NCBI GenBank assembly: GCA_963753905.1
Contig: CAVWDZ010000001.1
Coordinates: 434,001 to 498,000, forward strand
Source of the DNA: Bog-756 sp963753905
GTDB taxonomy: Bacteria > Actinomycetota > Acidimicrobiia > Acidimicrobiales > RAAP-2
Length of the DNA stretch: 64,000 bases
Reading direction: 5' to 3'
Part shown: positions 15,954 through 23,455 of the stretch, piece after piece
How positions within the stretch are numbered: the stretch's first letter is position 1
How the letters are laid out: each line of letters begins with the position of its first letter
Notes under the pieces: generated by a model
Database searches by the model: none
What the model saw: the letters and a program-made list of their open reading frames with translations, nothing else
What the model was told of the DNA's origin: nothing
Position numbers and translations under genes: made by a program

Positions 15954-17033
15954 CTAGCCGTAGGTGGCTTCGACCCACCAGCGGCCCCGTTCGAGCAGGA
16001 GCAGGTGTGCGGACCCAGCGGTGACCGCTTGCAGCCGGGCACCCCGCCGCCGGGACCGCGACCACCACCGCTCGTCCGACGGCCAGGGGCCCGCCCACCC
16101 GGAGAGCGGGGTCCAGGGTCCCTCCTCCACCGAGAGGCGGTCGGGCGGGGAGGCGAGCAGGCCGCGTCCCGAGACCCGCACCGGGCCCCCGCTGGCATCG
16201 GCCAGATCGGCGCGGAGGGGTGCGGGGTGGACGACGGCCGGGGCCGGCGGCGGGAGCCGCCCGGGCCATGGGGCGCCACCGTCCCGGCTCTTCTGCTCTG
16301 CCCGGGCGTTCCAGGTGACGAAGCGGGCGCGTTCCACCGGCCCGCGCCCGCCCTGGAGGTGGGCGGTGACCACGCCGTCGGGGCCGAGGAGGTCCTGGAC
16401 AGCCTCCAGGCACCTGGCCGCCCGGGCGTCGGTATCGCTGACCCCGCCCCAGAAGCCGGGCTCGGTCATCACCGGCGCCGCCGTGTCCCCCCCGATGGTC
16501 CGGCTCCGGTCGGAGCGGCGCGTGCGCAGACCGGCCGCCTCGCCGGTCCGGCCCCCGGCGACCCGGTGACCGAGGGCGCCGTCCGCCCCGAATCGCCCGA
16601 GCACGTGGGCTTCGGGCAGTGCGGCGAACTCCCCGAGGGTGTGGATGCCCAGGCGGCCGAGCAACTCGGCGAGGTCGGGCTGCCCGAGGCTGAGGACCGG
16701 CAGCGGAGCGAGGAACTCCGGGGTCCCCCCGGCCGGGACGACCAGGCCCCGTCCGGCGGCGAGCACGGCGGCGAACAGCCCGTCGGCCACCCCGACCTCG
16801 GCAGGGGTGACCGCCGAGGCCGTGGCACGGACGAGGTCGGCCAGGGCGGCCTCGCCACCGAAGTAGCGGGCGGGCCCGCGTGCCGGCAGCGAGCAGATGC
16901 CGGGGCGCACGGCGGTCACCCAGGGGCAGAGGACCTCGATCCTGGCGACCACCGCGGCAAAGGCGCGCAAGGCGGCCCCGCCCTCGTCCTCCTCCAGGAG
17001 CTCGGGGCAGCGCACGACGAGCAGGCGGTCCAT
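15954..17033 (-). CDS. imuB: ImuB-like Y-family polymerase homologue, compact form
   Basis: This 359-residue protein, clearly shorter than the roughly 500 residues usual for ImuB, mediates DnaE2 access to the beta clamp by family role. The N-terminal palm/finger relic (VVRCPELL..., then a GIHTLGEFAALPEAHVLGRFG thumb helix-hairpin-helix) and the C-terminal hallmark GPVRVSGRGLLASPPDRL...GWAGPWPSDERWW...RGARLQAV are present. After GGRTGEAAGLRTRRSD the sequence passes almost directly to GGVSDTDARAARCLEAVQDLLGP, so the little-finger-like segment that normally lies between them is missing in frame. Catalytic acidic residues are not apparent, as expected for ImuB. One base separates its ATG from the imuA' stop. 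Confidence 0.85.
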   Translation of the reverse strand: MDRLLVVRCPELLEEDEGGAALRAFAAVVARIEVLCPWVTAVRPGICSLPARGPARYFGGEAALADLVRATASAVTPAEVGVADGLFAAVLAAGRGLVVPAGGTPEFLAPLPVLSLGQPDLAELLGRLGIHTLGEFAALPEAHVLGRFGADGALGHRVAGGRTGEAAGLRTRRSDRSRTIGGDTAAPVMTEPGFWGGVSDTDARAARCLEAVQDLLGPDGVVTAHLQGGRGPVERARFVTWNARAEQKSRDGGAPWPGRLPPPAPAVVHPAPLRADLADASGGPVRVSGRGLLASPPDRLSVEEGPWTPLSGWAGPWPSDERWWSRSRRRGARLQAVTAGSAHLLLLERGRWWVEATYG

Positions 17034-17034
17034 G

Positions 17035-17796
17035 TCAGGTCCCGGGGTCCCCGGCCCCGCCCACCGTCCCGTCGGGTGCGGGCAGCCACAGGTGTCTGCT
17101 GGCCGGCCGGCCGGCGGACCGGCGGCCGGCAGCGGTCACCGTCATCCGCCGCCGGCTGAGGTACCCCTCGCCGGTCCCGACCCCCTCCCAGACCGCCTCG
17201 TCGACCCGGAGCTGGAGATCGGGCGGCTCGGGCCAGTCGGTCCGTCCCGGCGCCACCACCAGCACGGCCCCGCGCCCCCGCACCCGTGCCACCAACCGTC
17301 GGGCCACGGCCGGCCGGGGCGGGAAGGGGGGGTACAGCAGCACCAGGTCGACCCCCTCGAGCAGCGCGGCGGTGACCCCTGCCCACGCCGCCCCCGGCCG
17401 GGGCACCACGGCCAGGCGCCCGAGGTCGATGCCGAGGTCGTGGGCGGCGAGCGCGCCGAGGGCGGGATGGCCGACCAGCGCGCACCACGAGCCGGCGCCC
17501 GAGGCCGCGGACACCAGGGCCAGCGCCACGCTGAGGGCGCCGCCGTCGGCGGGACCGTGCACCACCAGGGTGGTACCCCGGCGCAGGACCCCGTCCGGCA
17601 GCAGCCCGGCCAACGGTGGCGCCACCGGGAGGAGGCGGGTCCGGCCGGCGGCGACCGGGCGGGCACGCTCGCCGATCAGGGCCAGGGCGGCGAGGGCGGT
17701 CGTGTCGAGCCCCCGGTCCAGGCTCCCCCGGGGGGGCGGGGTCGTCCCCTCCTCCGGGGCATCCGCGTCCCGTCGTCGGGGAGGTGCTACGAACAT
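17035..17796 (-). CDS. imuA': ImuA'-like RecA-fold protein
   Basis: This 253-residue protein, first in the SOS mutagenesis operon, resembles the RecA-related ImuA' partner of ImuB. The LLPDGVLRRGTTLVVHGPADGGALSVALALVSAAS stretch corresponds to the P-loop region but reads GPADGGALS, lacking the Walker Lys. ATP hydrolysis is therefore unlikely, as in known ImuA' proteins. The C-terminal GYLSRRRMTVTAAGRRSAGRP is typical. The ATG at 17794-17796 lies inside a perfect actinobacterial SOS box, and TACTAT stands 7 bases upstream, so the message would be leaderless with LexA covering the transcription start. Confidence 0.8.
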   Translation of the reverse strand: MFVAPPRRRDADAPEEGTTPPPRGSLDRGLDTTALAALALIGERARPVAAGRTRLLPVAPPLAGLLPDGVLRRGTTLVVHGPADGGALSVALALVSAASGAGSWCALVGHPALGALAAHDLGIDLGRLAVVPRPGAAWAGVTAALLEGVDLVLLYPPFPPRPAVARRLVARVRGRGAVLVVAPGRTDWPEPPDLQLRVDEAVWEGVGTGEGYLSRRRMTVTAAGRRSAGRPASRHLWLPAPDGTVGGAGDPGT

Positions 17797-17803
17797 ACGT
17801 TCG
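17790..17803. promoter_or_regulatory. LexA (SOS) box
   Basis: The 14-base palindrome C-GAAC-ATAC-GTTC-G matches the GAAC-N4-GTTC LexA operator of actinobacteria. It covers the imuA' start codon and the seven bases between it and the -10 hexamer, an ideal repressor position for the whole imuA'-imuB-dnaE2 operon. Confidence 0.9.
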
Positions 17804-17809
17804 ATAGTA
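17804..17809 (-). promoter_or_regulatory. -10 hexamer of the SOS operon
   Basis: Minus-strand TACTAT abuts the LexA box and ends 7 bases before the imuA' ATG. Confidence 0.6.
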
Positions 17810-17851
17810 GCGAGCGCCGGGCCGGTCTGCCCAGTCCGTTCTGCCCGCCGG

Positions 17852-17876
17852 GTCGGCGTGCTCCGGGCACGCCGAC
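17852..17876. terminator. Hairpin between the monooxygenase and imuA' genes
   Basis: A perfect ten-pair stem GTCGGCGTGC/GCACGCCGAC with a five-base loop lies 12 bases after the stop of the minus-strand monooxygenase gene (17888) and before the SOS promoter. No T-run follows. Confidence 0.6.
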
Positions 17877-17887
17877 GCTGCCGGTCT

Positions 17888-19816
17888 TCAGCGGATGACG
17901 AAGTCCGAGAGGTCCGGCTCCTTCGTCCACGCCCAGTAGTCGACCAGGCGCCAGGGGCTCAGCACGTGGATCTCCCCCTGCGAGTTCTTGAAGAAGGAGT
18001 GCTTGATCGAGGGCTGGGACCACACCAGCTTCTTGATCTCGCGCTGGCTCCGCTCGTGCCAGTCGTGGTAGCGCTCCCGGCGGGGCTCCATCGACCGGTG
18101 ATCGCCGACCACGAGCGCCTCGAGGCACCGGGTGATGTAGCGCATCTGGCACTCGGAGTGGAAGATGAGACTGCCGCCGTGGGCCAGGTTGGTGCCCGGA
18201 CCGTACATGCAGAAGAAGTTGGGGAATCCCGGCACGGTGATGCCGAGGTAGGCCGCCGGCCGCTCCCCCCACATCGTGCGCAGGTCGACCCCGTCCCGTC
18301 CGGTGATCCCCATCGGTGCGAGCATCCGCGTCGCCTCGAACCCGGTCGCGTAGACGATCACGTCGGCCGGGTACCGTGCGCCGTCGACGGTGACCACCGC
18401 GTCCGGCTCGATGTGGTCGATGGCGGTGCGGACCAGGTCCACGTTGTCGCGGGTGAGCGCGGACAGCCACGCACCGTTGTCCTGCAGCGTGCGCTTGCCG
18501 GTGGCCGGGTAGTCGGGCACGACCTTTGCCAGCAGGTCGGGGTCGTCGCCGATTTGACCGGCGATCCACTCGGTGAACATCTGCCGGGTGAGCTCGTTGG
18601 TCTCACTCACCGCCCGCTGCTGGTCGGGGTAGTCGGCGTCGACTCTGGCCGCCTTGAGGCCCTTGTCGCAGCCGGGCCAGAAGAGCAGGAACCGGTACCA
18701 GCGCCCGTAGAAGGGCAGGTGTCGGAGGGCCCAGCGCACCCCCGGGCCGACCGTCGCGTGGTAGTTGGGGTTCGGGAACATCCACTGGGCGGTCCGCTGG
18801 AAGACGGTCAGGCGCCCGACCGCCGGGGCGATGGTCGGGGCGATCTGGAAGCCGCTCGCCCCGGCCCCGATCATGGCCACCCGCCGACCGTCGAGTGCGA
18901 CATCGTGGTCCCAGCGGGCCGAATGGAAGGCGGGCCCGGCAAAGGTCTCCTGGCCCGGGATGTCGGGAAGATGGGGACGGTTGAGTTGGCCGACGGCCGA
19001 GATGATCGCGCGGGCCTCGAGTACGTCCGCCGTGCCGTCGGCCGCGCGCACCCGCACCGACCAGGTGGCGGTCTCCTCGTCCCATGCGGCGCCGAGCGCT
19101 TCGGTCTCCCACCGCACGTGCCGCCCAATGTCGTACTTGTCCATGACCGACGCGAAGTAGCGCTGGAGCTCGGGCTGGCGGGCGAAGTACTCGGTCCAGT
19201 GGTCGCTCGGCTCGAAGCTGTAGCAGTAGAAGTGGTTGCCCACGTCGACCCTGGCACCCGGGTAGGAATTCTCCCACCAGGTGCCGCCGACGCCGGCGTT
19301 CTTCTCGAGGATCGTGAAGGGGATGCCGGCCTCGAGGAGCCGGATGCCGGCCAGCAGGCCCGACTGGCCGCAGCCGACCACGACCACCGGGAATGCCGCC
19401 CGGTCGGAGGCGCTGCCGGCCATCTCCACCCGACGGGCATCGCGGCCGTCGAGCTCCATCTCCTCCATCAGCAACGGGACGTACTCCTCGGGGACGTCCT
19501 CGCAGACCAGCCAGCTCATCATCTCGTGGAGCAGCTCGGCGGGGAGCGGCGCGGGTTCGGGGCAGCCGCGCGCCCGGTAGTCGCCGATGACCTCGAGGGC
19601 GAGGGCCCGGGCATCGGCCTTGTCCTCCTCGCTCATGTACCCCTGCACCTCGTTGAGGAAGAGGCCGGCCGGCCGCAGCCGGCCACGGATGATCTCCGGG
19701 TCGCCGGACATGTGCACGAGCGAGAGCAGCAGCGTCGGGATCGAGACGTCGAGGAGGGCTTCGGCGACCTCGGCGTCGGAGGTGTCGAACGGCTCGCCTG
19801 CGTGAGGATTGCGCAC
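17888..19816 (-). CDS. Baeyer-Villiger monooxygenase, 4-hydroxyacetophenone monooxygenase-like
   Basis: This 642-residue flavoprotein has the first Rossmann motif GCGQSG (148-153), the Baeyer-Villiger fingerprint F-A-G-P-A-F-H-S-A-R-W (292-302) and a later MIGAGASGFQIAP NADPH-binding motif. Such enzymes insert oxygen next to a ketone to form an ester or lactone using FAD, NADPH and O2. About 140 residues precede the FAD domain, as in 4-hydroxyacetophenone monooxygenase (about 640 residues). The actual ketone substrate is unknown; the nearby CYP51 and catabolic genes suggest a lipid or terpenoid. GTG 19816 has TAGTGT 6 bases upstream on its strand. Confidence 0.9.
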   Translation of the reverse strand: MRNPHAGEPFDTSDAEVAEALLDVSIPTLLLSLVHMSGDPEIIRGRLRPAGLFLNEVQGYMSEEDKADARALALEVIGDYRARGCPEPAPLPAELLHEMMSWLVCEDVPEEYVPLLMEEMELDGRDARRVEMAGSASDRAAFPVVVVGCGQSGLLAGIRLLEAGIPFTILEKNAGVGGTWWENSYPGARVDVGNHFYCYSFEPSDHWTEYFARQPELQRYFASVMDKYDIGRHVRWETEALGAAWDEETATWSVRVRAADGTADVLEARAIISAVGQLNRPHLPDIPGQETFAGPAFHSARWDHDVALDGRRVAMIGAGASGFQIAPTIAPAVGRLTVFQRTAQWMFPNPNYHATVGPGVRWALRHLPFYGRWYRFLLFWPGCDKGLKAARVDADYPDQQRAVSETNELTRQMFTEWIAGQIGDDPDLLAKVVPDYPATGKRTLQDNGAWLSALTRDNVDLVRTAIDHIEPDAVVTVDGARYPADVIVYATGFEATRMLAPMGITGRDGVDLRTMWGERPAAYLGITVPGFPNFFCMYGPGTNLAHGGSLIFHSECQMRYITRCLEALVVGDHRSMEPRRERYHDWHERSQREIKKLVWSQPSIKHSFFKNSQGEIHVLSPWRLVDYWAWTKEPDLSDFVIR

Positions 19817-19822
19817 GGCCGG

Positions 19823-19828
19823 ACACTA
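19823..19828 (-). promoter_or_regulatory. -10 hexamer of the monooxygenase gene
   Basis: Minus-strand TAGTGT ends 6 bases before GTG 19816; a leaderless start is likely. Confidence 0.45.
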
Positions 19829-19914
19829 CGCCGCAGGACCGGGGTGTTGGCGTGGGCCCCAGCCACCGGTGTGCGAGAGTACGGAGCGTCGACGTCGGGC
19901 GACCAGGGAGAGCC

Positions 19915-20940
19915 GTGCGCCAGGTGGTGATCGAGGGGGCGGGACGGGTCGTGGTGGCCGAGGCTCCCGATCCGGTGCCGCCCGGACCCGGCGGTGCCGT
20001 GGTGTCCGTCGACGCGACCGCCATCTGCGGTTCGGACATGCACTTCTACGACGGCGACCTCCCCGCCGGCGGGGGGCTGCCGGTCGGCCACGAGTTCCTC
20101 GGCACGGTGGTCGAGGTGGGTCCCGACGTCAATCGGTTCCGGATCGGCGACCGGGTGCTGACCGCCTCGGTGACCGGATGCGGGAGGTGCGCGGGATGTA
20201 GCACCGGGGACCCCGTCCTCTGCCGCGAAGGGCCGAAGATCTTCGGGTCCGGGGCGCTCGGCGCGGGCCAGGCCACCGCGGTTGCGGTGCCGGCCGCCGA
20301 CTTCCAGCTCATGTCCATCCCCGACGGGATGGACGACGAGGCGGCCCTCCTCCTGACCGACAACCTGTGCACCGGATGGGCCGGCGCGCAGCGCACCGAC
20401 GTCCCCCCGGGCGGCACGGTGGCCGTGCTCGGACTCGGCGCGGTCGGCCTCTGCGCGGTCCGTTCGATGCTCGCCCTCGGTGCCGGGCGGGTGCTGGCCA
20501 TCGACCCGGTAGCCGGTCGGAGGGACCGGGCCGCAGATTCGGGCGCCGAGCCACTCGAGAGCCCGACCGTCGACGCGGTGCTCGCGGCGACCGACGGTCT
20601 GGGAGCCGACGCCATCATCGACACGGTCGCCCACGACGCCACCCTCGACGACGCCTTGTCTGCGGTGCGAGCGGGGGGCACCGTCTCGGTCATCGGGGTC
20701 CACGATCTGGCCCCCTATCCGATGCCGCTCCTCTCGGCCCTCCTGCACAGCGTGACCCTGCGTCTGACCACCGCGCCGGTCCACCGGACGTGGAGCGAGC
20801 TGGTCCCGCTCGTCACCGGCGGGCGCCTCCGTACCGACGGCATCTTCACCCACGTCTTCCCCCTCTCCGAGGCCCCGGACGCCTATGCCGCGGTGGCCGC
20901 CCGGAGCGCCGAGTGCATCAAGGTGCTGCTCCGCCCCTGA
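19915..20940 (+). CDS. Zinc-dependent alcohol dehydrogenase (MDR family)
   Basis: This 341-residue medium-chain dehydrogenase oxidises an alcohol or reduces a carbonyl with NAD(P). The catalytic-zinc ligands are in ICGSD and GHEF, the structural-zinc cysteines in CGRCAGCSTGDPVLC, and the Rossmann glycines in VLGLGAVGLCAV. GTG 19915 is preceded by an AGGGAGAG ribosome site; an earlier in-frame start at 19852 would include a non-conserved 21-residue tail. It is divergent from the monooxygenase gene (98 bases apart), and the pair could oxidise an alcohol to a ketone and then to an ester. An alcohol dehydrogenase (adhB) also neighbours the mycobacterial CYP51 locus. Confidence 0.9.
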   Translation: MRQVVIEGAGRVVVAEAPDPVPPGPGGAVVSVDATAICGSDMHFYDGDLPAGGGLPVGHEFLGTVVEVGPDVNRFRIGDRVLTASVTGCGRCAGCSTGDPVLCREGPKIFGSGALGAGQATAVAVPAADFQLMSIPDGMDDEAALLLTDNLCTGWAGAQRTDVPPGGTVAVLGLGAVGLCAVRSMLALGAGRVLAIDPVAGRRDRAADSGAEPLESPTVDAVLAATDGLGADAIIDTVAHDATLDDALSAVRAGGTVSVIGVHDLAPYPMPLLSALLHSVTLRLTTAPVHRTWSELVPLVTGGRLRTDGIFTHVFPLSEAPDAYAAVAARSAECIKVLLRP

Positions 20941-21032
20941 CCCGCTCGGGTCGCGCCGACTGCTCCGACCACGGCATCCCCGGCGGGCCGTCGCCCGGGG
21001 TCCGAATGAGCCCTACGGCGCGCGCCCGGCGC

Positions 21033-21260
21033 TACGATGGGCGCACCAGAGAGAGGAGGTGGTCCAACTGAGCGATAAACGATTTGGGACCCTGGAGGTG
21101 GCTGGCCGCTGAGGCGGCTCGCTGTACCACCTGGCGAATCCCAGCCAGACACCCACCGGGCCACCTAGCCGGAACGTTGGTCCCATCCGGCGCCTCGCGG
21201 GAGCCCGGCGCACCACAGCAAACCCGTCGCTACGCGGCGCCCCCGGGGGCGCCGCGTAGC
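21033..21260 (+). ncRNA. Unidentified small transcription unit (structured RNA or leader peptide)
   Basis: This fills a 353-base gap without a standard gene. A -10 hexamer TACGAT (21033-21038) predicts a transcript from about 21045. Two SD-like GGAGGTGG copies (21055-21062, 21094-21101) and three CCACC-type complements (21127, 21153, 21161) occur. TGGCTGG (21099-21105) can pair with CCAGCCA (21141-21147) around a CCGC-TGAG-GCGG hairpin (21106-21117). Alternatively AGGTGG (21096-21101) pairs with CCACCT (21127-21132), so the folds exclude each other. The first SD is 8 bases before a CTG codon opening a 14-codon frame (SDKRFGTLEVAGR, TGA 21110-21112); no ATG, GTG or TTG fits. A 32-base palindrome ends the unit. 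I do not recognise it. Confidence 0.45.
21229..21260. terminator. 32-base perfect palindrome between convergent units
   Basis: Sixteen bases beginning GCTACGCGGC are followed immediately by their exact reverse complement. It stands after the small unit on the plus strand and 34 bases after the end of the minus-strand CYP51 operon, so it probably acts as a bidirectional terminator or 3' barrier. No T-run. Confidence 0.65.
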
Positions 21261-21293
21261 GCGTCGGGCCGGGCACCTTCGGGGCCCTCCTGC

Positions 21294-21857
21294 CTAATTG
21301 ACGCCCTCCCAGAGCCCGACCGGTGCATTCCCCACTGCGAAGTGACCCGGCTGCCGTCCGCCGGAAGCGGCCCGCTCGATGCGCTGCTGCATACCCGGGC
21401 TGAGGTCGCCGGCGGCGATCATCTCGAAGTAGGTGGCCGTGGCGTTCCCCACGTCGAAGAAGTCACGCTGCCAGCTCCATCGGAATCCGCCCGCGTACCG
21501 GAACCAGCTGCCCCCGAGCCCTGCTATCTCGTAGTGGCTCCCGTCGGTTCGGGTGGCGTCGGCCACCTGCCGCCACAGACCGAGGATCTCCCCCTGGAGG
21601 TCGTCGATGAGGATGCGCATGTACGGGTAGGTCCAGCCACCGAGACCCTCCATTTCGAGGCCGACTGCGTAGTCGCGGATCTGGTCGCGCCCGACGGCCA
21701 TGAACTCGTCGTTGGGCCCCACGTTCCACCCGTAGGTCGCGTCCTCGGTGTACATGTCGGCAAGGGGTCGCCAATCCAGCTCCGCCTCGCAGCGCCGGTT
21801 GAGCTCCAACCAGCGCTGCATCATCTCTTCGAGCTCGACTCGGGGGAACGACGGCAC
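21294..21857 (-). CDS. NTF2-like / SnoaL-like protein
   Basis: This 187-residue protein is predicted to adopt the NTF2-like cone fold. Its pattern is an N-terminal helix EEMMQRWLELNRRCEAELDW, a PLADMYTEDATYGWNVG strand-loop, then DEFMAVGRDQIRDYAVG and aromatic strands (WFRYAGGFRWSWQRDFFDV). The family includes ketosteroid isomerases, dehydratases and non-enzymatic binders; no catalytic residue can be assigned here. It is the last gene of the CYP51 operon, 3 bases after the ferredoxin stop, the position held by Rv0762c in the mycobacterial locus. GTG 21857 start. Confidence 0.75.
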   Translation of the reverse strand: MPSFPRVELEEMMQRWLELNRRCEAELDWRPLADMYTEDATYGWNVGPNDEFMAVGRDQIRDYAVGLEMEGLGGWTYPYMRILIDDLQGEILGLWRQVADATRTDGSHYEIAGLGGSWFRYAGGFRWSWQRDFFDVGNATATYFEMIAAGDLSPGMQQRIERAASGGRQPGHFAVGNAPVGLWEGVN

Positions 21858-21860
21858 GGG

Positions 21861-22058
21861 CTACTCCTCTTCGACGATGGACAGTGCGTGGGTCGGGCAG
21901 TATCGGACGGCGGCTTCGACCGCCGGCCGTTTCGCTGTGTCCGGAGACTCCTCCAGAACGACCACCGGGGGATCCTTTCCGAGCGCGAACACGTCCGGGG
22001 CCTCGGACTCGCAGACCCCGTGGCCCTGGCAGAGGTCGGTGTCGAGGGCGATCCGCAT
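21861..22058 (-). CDS. [3Fe-4S] ferredoxin of the CYP51 system
   Basis: This 65-residue ferredoxin has C10-xx-H13-xx-C16 and C54-P as cluster ligands. A His in place of the second Cys leaves three cysteines, the signature of the small [3Fe-4S] ferredoxins that pass electrons to bacterial P450s. Its ATG (22056-22058) overlaps the CYP51 stop by one base, so the two proteins are made in a fixed ratio. No ferredoxin reductase gene is present in the window; it must be supplied from elsewhere. Confidence 0.93.
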   Translation of the reverse strand: MRIALDTDLCQGHGVCESEAPDVFALGKDPPVVVLEESPDTAKRPAVEAAVRYCPTHALSIVEEE

Positions 22059-23455
22059 CAGTCGGCCGATCCCGCCCGTGTCCGGTTTTCTGCCCCCGGC
22101 CGGCGCCGATAGCGGACGACACAGGGCTGGCTGAGCTGGACGACCATCTTCGAGTGGTCGTTGCGGTAGGAGTCCGGGGGCTGGGCGAGCTCGAACTCCC
22201 AGTCGAGCAGGAGGACCGAGAAGATGGCTTTGAGCTGCATCATGGCGAACGCTGCCCCCACGCACCGGTGGCGCCCTGCGCCGAAGGGGATCCACGTCCA
22301 CGGATTGGCCTGGTCCTCCGCCCGCGGCGCGAGGTACCGCTCCGGGACGAAGGCGTCCGCATCGACGAAGTCCTCGCTGATGCGGTTGGACACCGCCGGG
22401 CTCGCGCCCACCATCTGACCGGACCGGATGAGGAAACCCTCGCACTCGAGGTCCTCCTTGGCCACCCGCAGCAGCAGGATGAGCGGCGGGTGGAGCCGAA
22501 GGGCCTCCTTGAGCGCAGCTTCGACCCGCGGCATCTCGCGCAGGGCCTGGTAGCTGACCTCCGCGCCCCCGGCGTAGAGCTGGGCCAACTCGTCGTCGAC
22601 GAGCGCCATCTCCTCGGGGTGGCGCAGCAGCTCGATGAGGGTCCAGGCCGCGGTGCCCGAGGTGGTGTGGTGACCGGCGAACATCATCGAGATGAACATC
22701 CCGGTCACCACGTCGGCGGGAAACCGCGGCGACCCGTCGGCCTCGGTGATCGACATCAGCACGTCGAGGAGGTCCGCCTCGTCATCGGGGACCGGTGGGG
22801 CCGATGCGCGACGCTGCATGATCCCTTCGACCAGCTCGACCAGGCTGGCCCGGGCCGCGTCGCGCCGCTCGAAGCTCTCGATCGGTGCGTACGGGTCGAC
22901 GTAGGCGATGGCGTCGGTCCCCCGTTCGAGGTCGTGGTAGAGCTCGGCGAACCGTTTGTCGAGCTCGGCCCGGAACCGCTTGCCGATGAGGCAGGCCGAC
23001 GAGGTGTAGATGGTCAGTTCGGCGAACCAGTCGAGCAGGTCGATCTCGCCCTCGTCGTCCCAAGTGGCCACCATGGCCTCGACCTCGGCGGCGATGGTGG
23101 CGGCGTGTCCGCGCATGAACTTGTCGCGCAGCGCCTGGTTGTGCAGCATCTCGCGTCTGCGCTCGGGCGGCGCGTCGAACACCACCCCCTCACCGAAGAT
23201 CGGGGTCATGAAGGGGTAGGCCTCGGCCTGGTCGAGCACCTCCTCGGGTGATCGGAAGAAGAGCTCGTTGGCCTCGGCCCCACTGAGCAGGACCACGTCG
23301 CGCCCGGCCAGGCGGAAGACGCCGACGTCACCGCACTCGGACCGCACCCGCTCGAGGAGCGCGATCGGGTCGACCCGGAGCTCCTCGAGGTGCCCGGTCT
23401 CCCCCCCGCCCCCCGAGACCCGCGGTGGCTCCCGTCGTTCGACGTCGATGGTCAT
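22058..23455 (-). CDS. cyp51: Cytochrome P450, CYP51 (sterol 14-alpha-demethylase) family
   Basis: This 465-residue P450 has the CYP51 B'-helix substrate motif YPFMTPIFGEGVVFD (80-94), the I-helix motif AGHHTTSGT (260-268), the ExxR pair E317/R320 and the heme loop FGAGRHRC with Cys398 as ligand. The C-terminal SYRNDHSKMVVQL block is shared with mycobacterial CYP51. The family removes the 14-alpha methyl of lanosterol-type sterols; the natural bacterial substrate is uncertain because no sterol synthesis genes are visible here. Both ends overlap neighbours by 1-3 bases (SDR upstream, ferredoxin downstream). The start is fixed by the ATGA overlap at 23452-23455. Confidence 0.94.
   Translation of the reverse strand: MTIDVERREPPRVSGGGGETGHLEELRVDPIALLERVRSECGDVGVFRLAGRDVVLLSGAEANELFFRSPEEVLDQAEAYPFMTPIFGEGVVFDAPPERRREMLHNQALRDKFMRGHAATIAAEVEAMVATWDDEGEIDLLDWFAELTIYTSSACLIGKRFRAELDKRFAELYHDLERGTDAIAYVDPYAPIESFERRDAARASLVELVEGIMQRRASAPPVPDDEADLLDVLMSITEADGSPRFPADVVTGMFISMMFAGHHTTSGTAAWTLIELLRHPEEMALVDDELAQLYAGGAEVSYQALREMPRVEAALKEALRLHPPLILLLRVAKEDLECEGFLIRSGQMVGASPAVSNRISEDFVDADAFVPERYLAPRAEDQANPWTWIPFGAGRHRCVGAAFAMMQLKAIFSVLLLDWEFELAQPPDSYRNDHSKMVVQLSQPCVVRYRRRPGAENRTRAGSAD

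Noticed and set aside
13400..16024. Open frame of 874 codons antisense to dnaE2
   Set aside because: Follows dnaE2 and imuB codon periodicity exactly; product is low-complexity Gly/Val/Asp/Arg with no start signal.
16280..16413. N-terminal extensions of dnaE2 into imuB
   Set aside because: The PHP-domain start MAYAELHAHSNF at 15940 is the family start; upstream codons duplicate the imuB coding region in another frame.
20941..21293. tmRNA, SRP RNA, RNase P RNA or a known riboswitch for the gap
   Set aside because: None of the conserved elements I know for those RNAs (tag frame with terminal ALAA, GGAAG SRP loop, P4 core, cobalamin/TPP/SAM boxes) is present.
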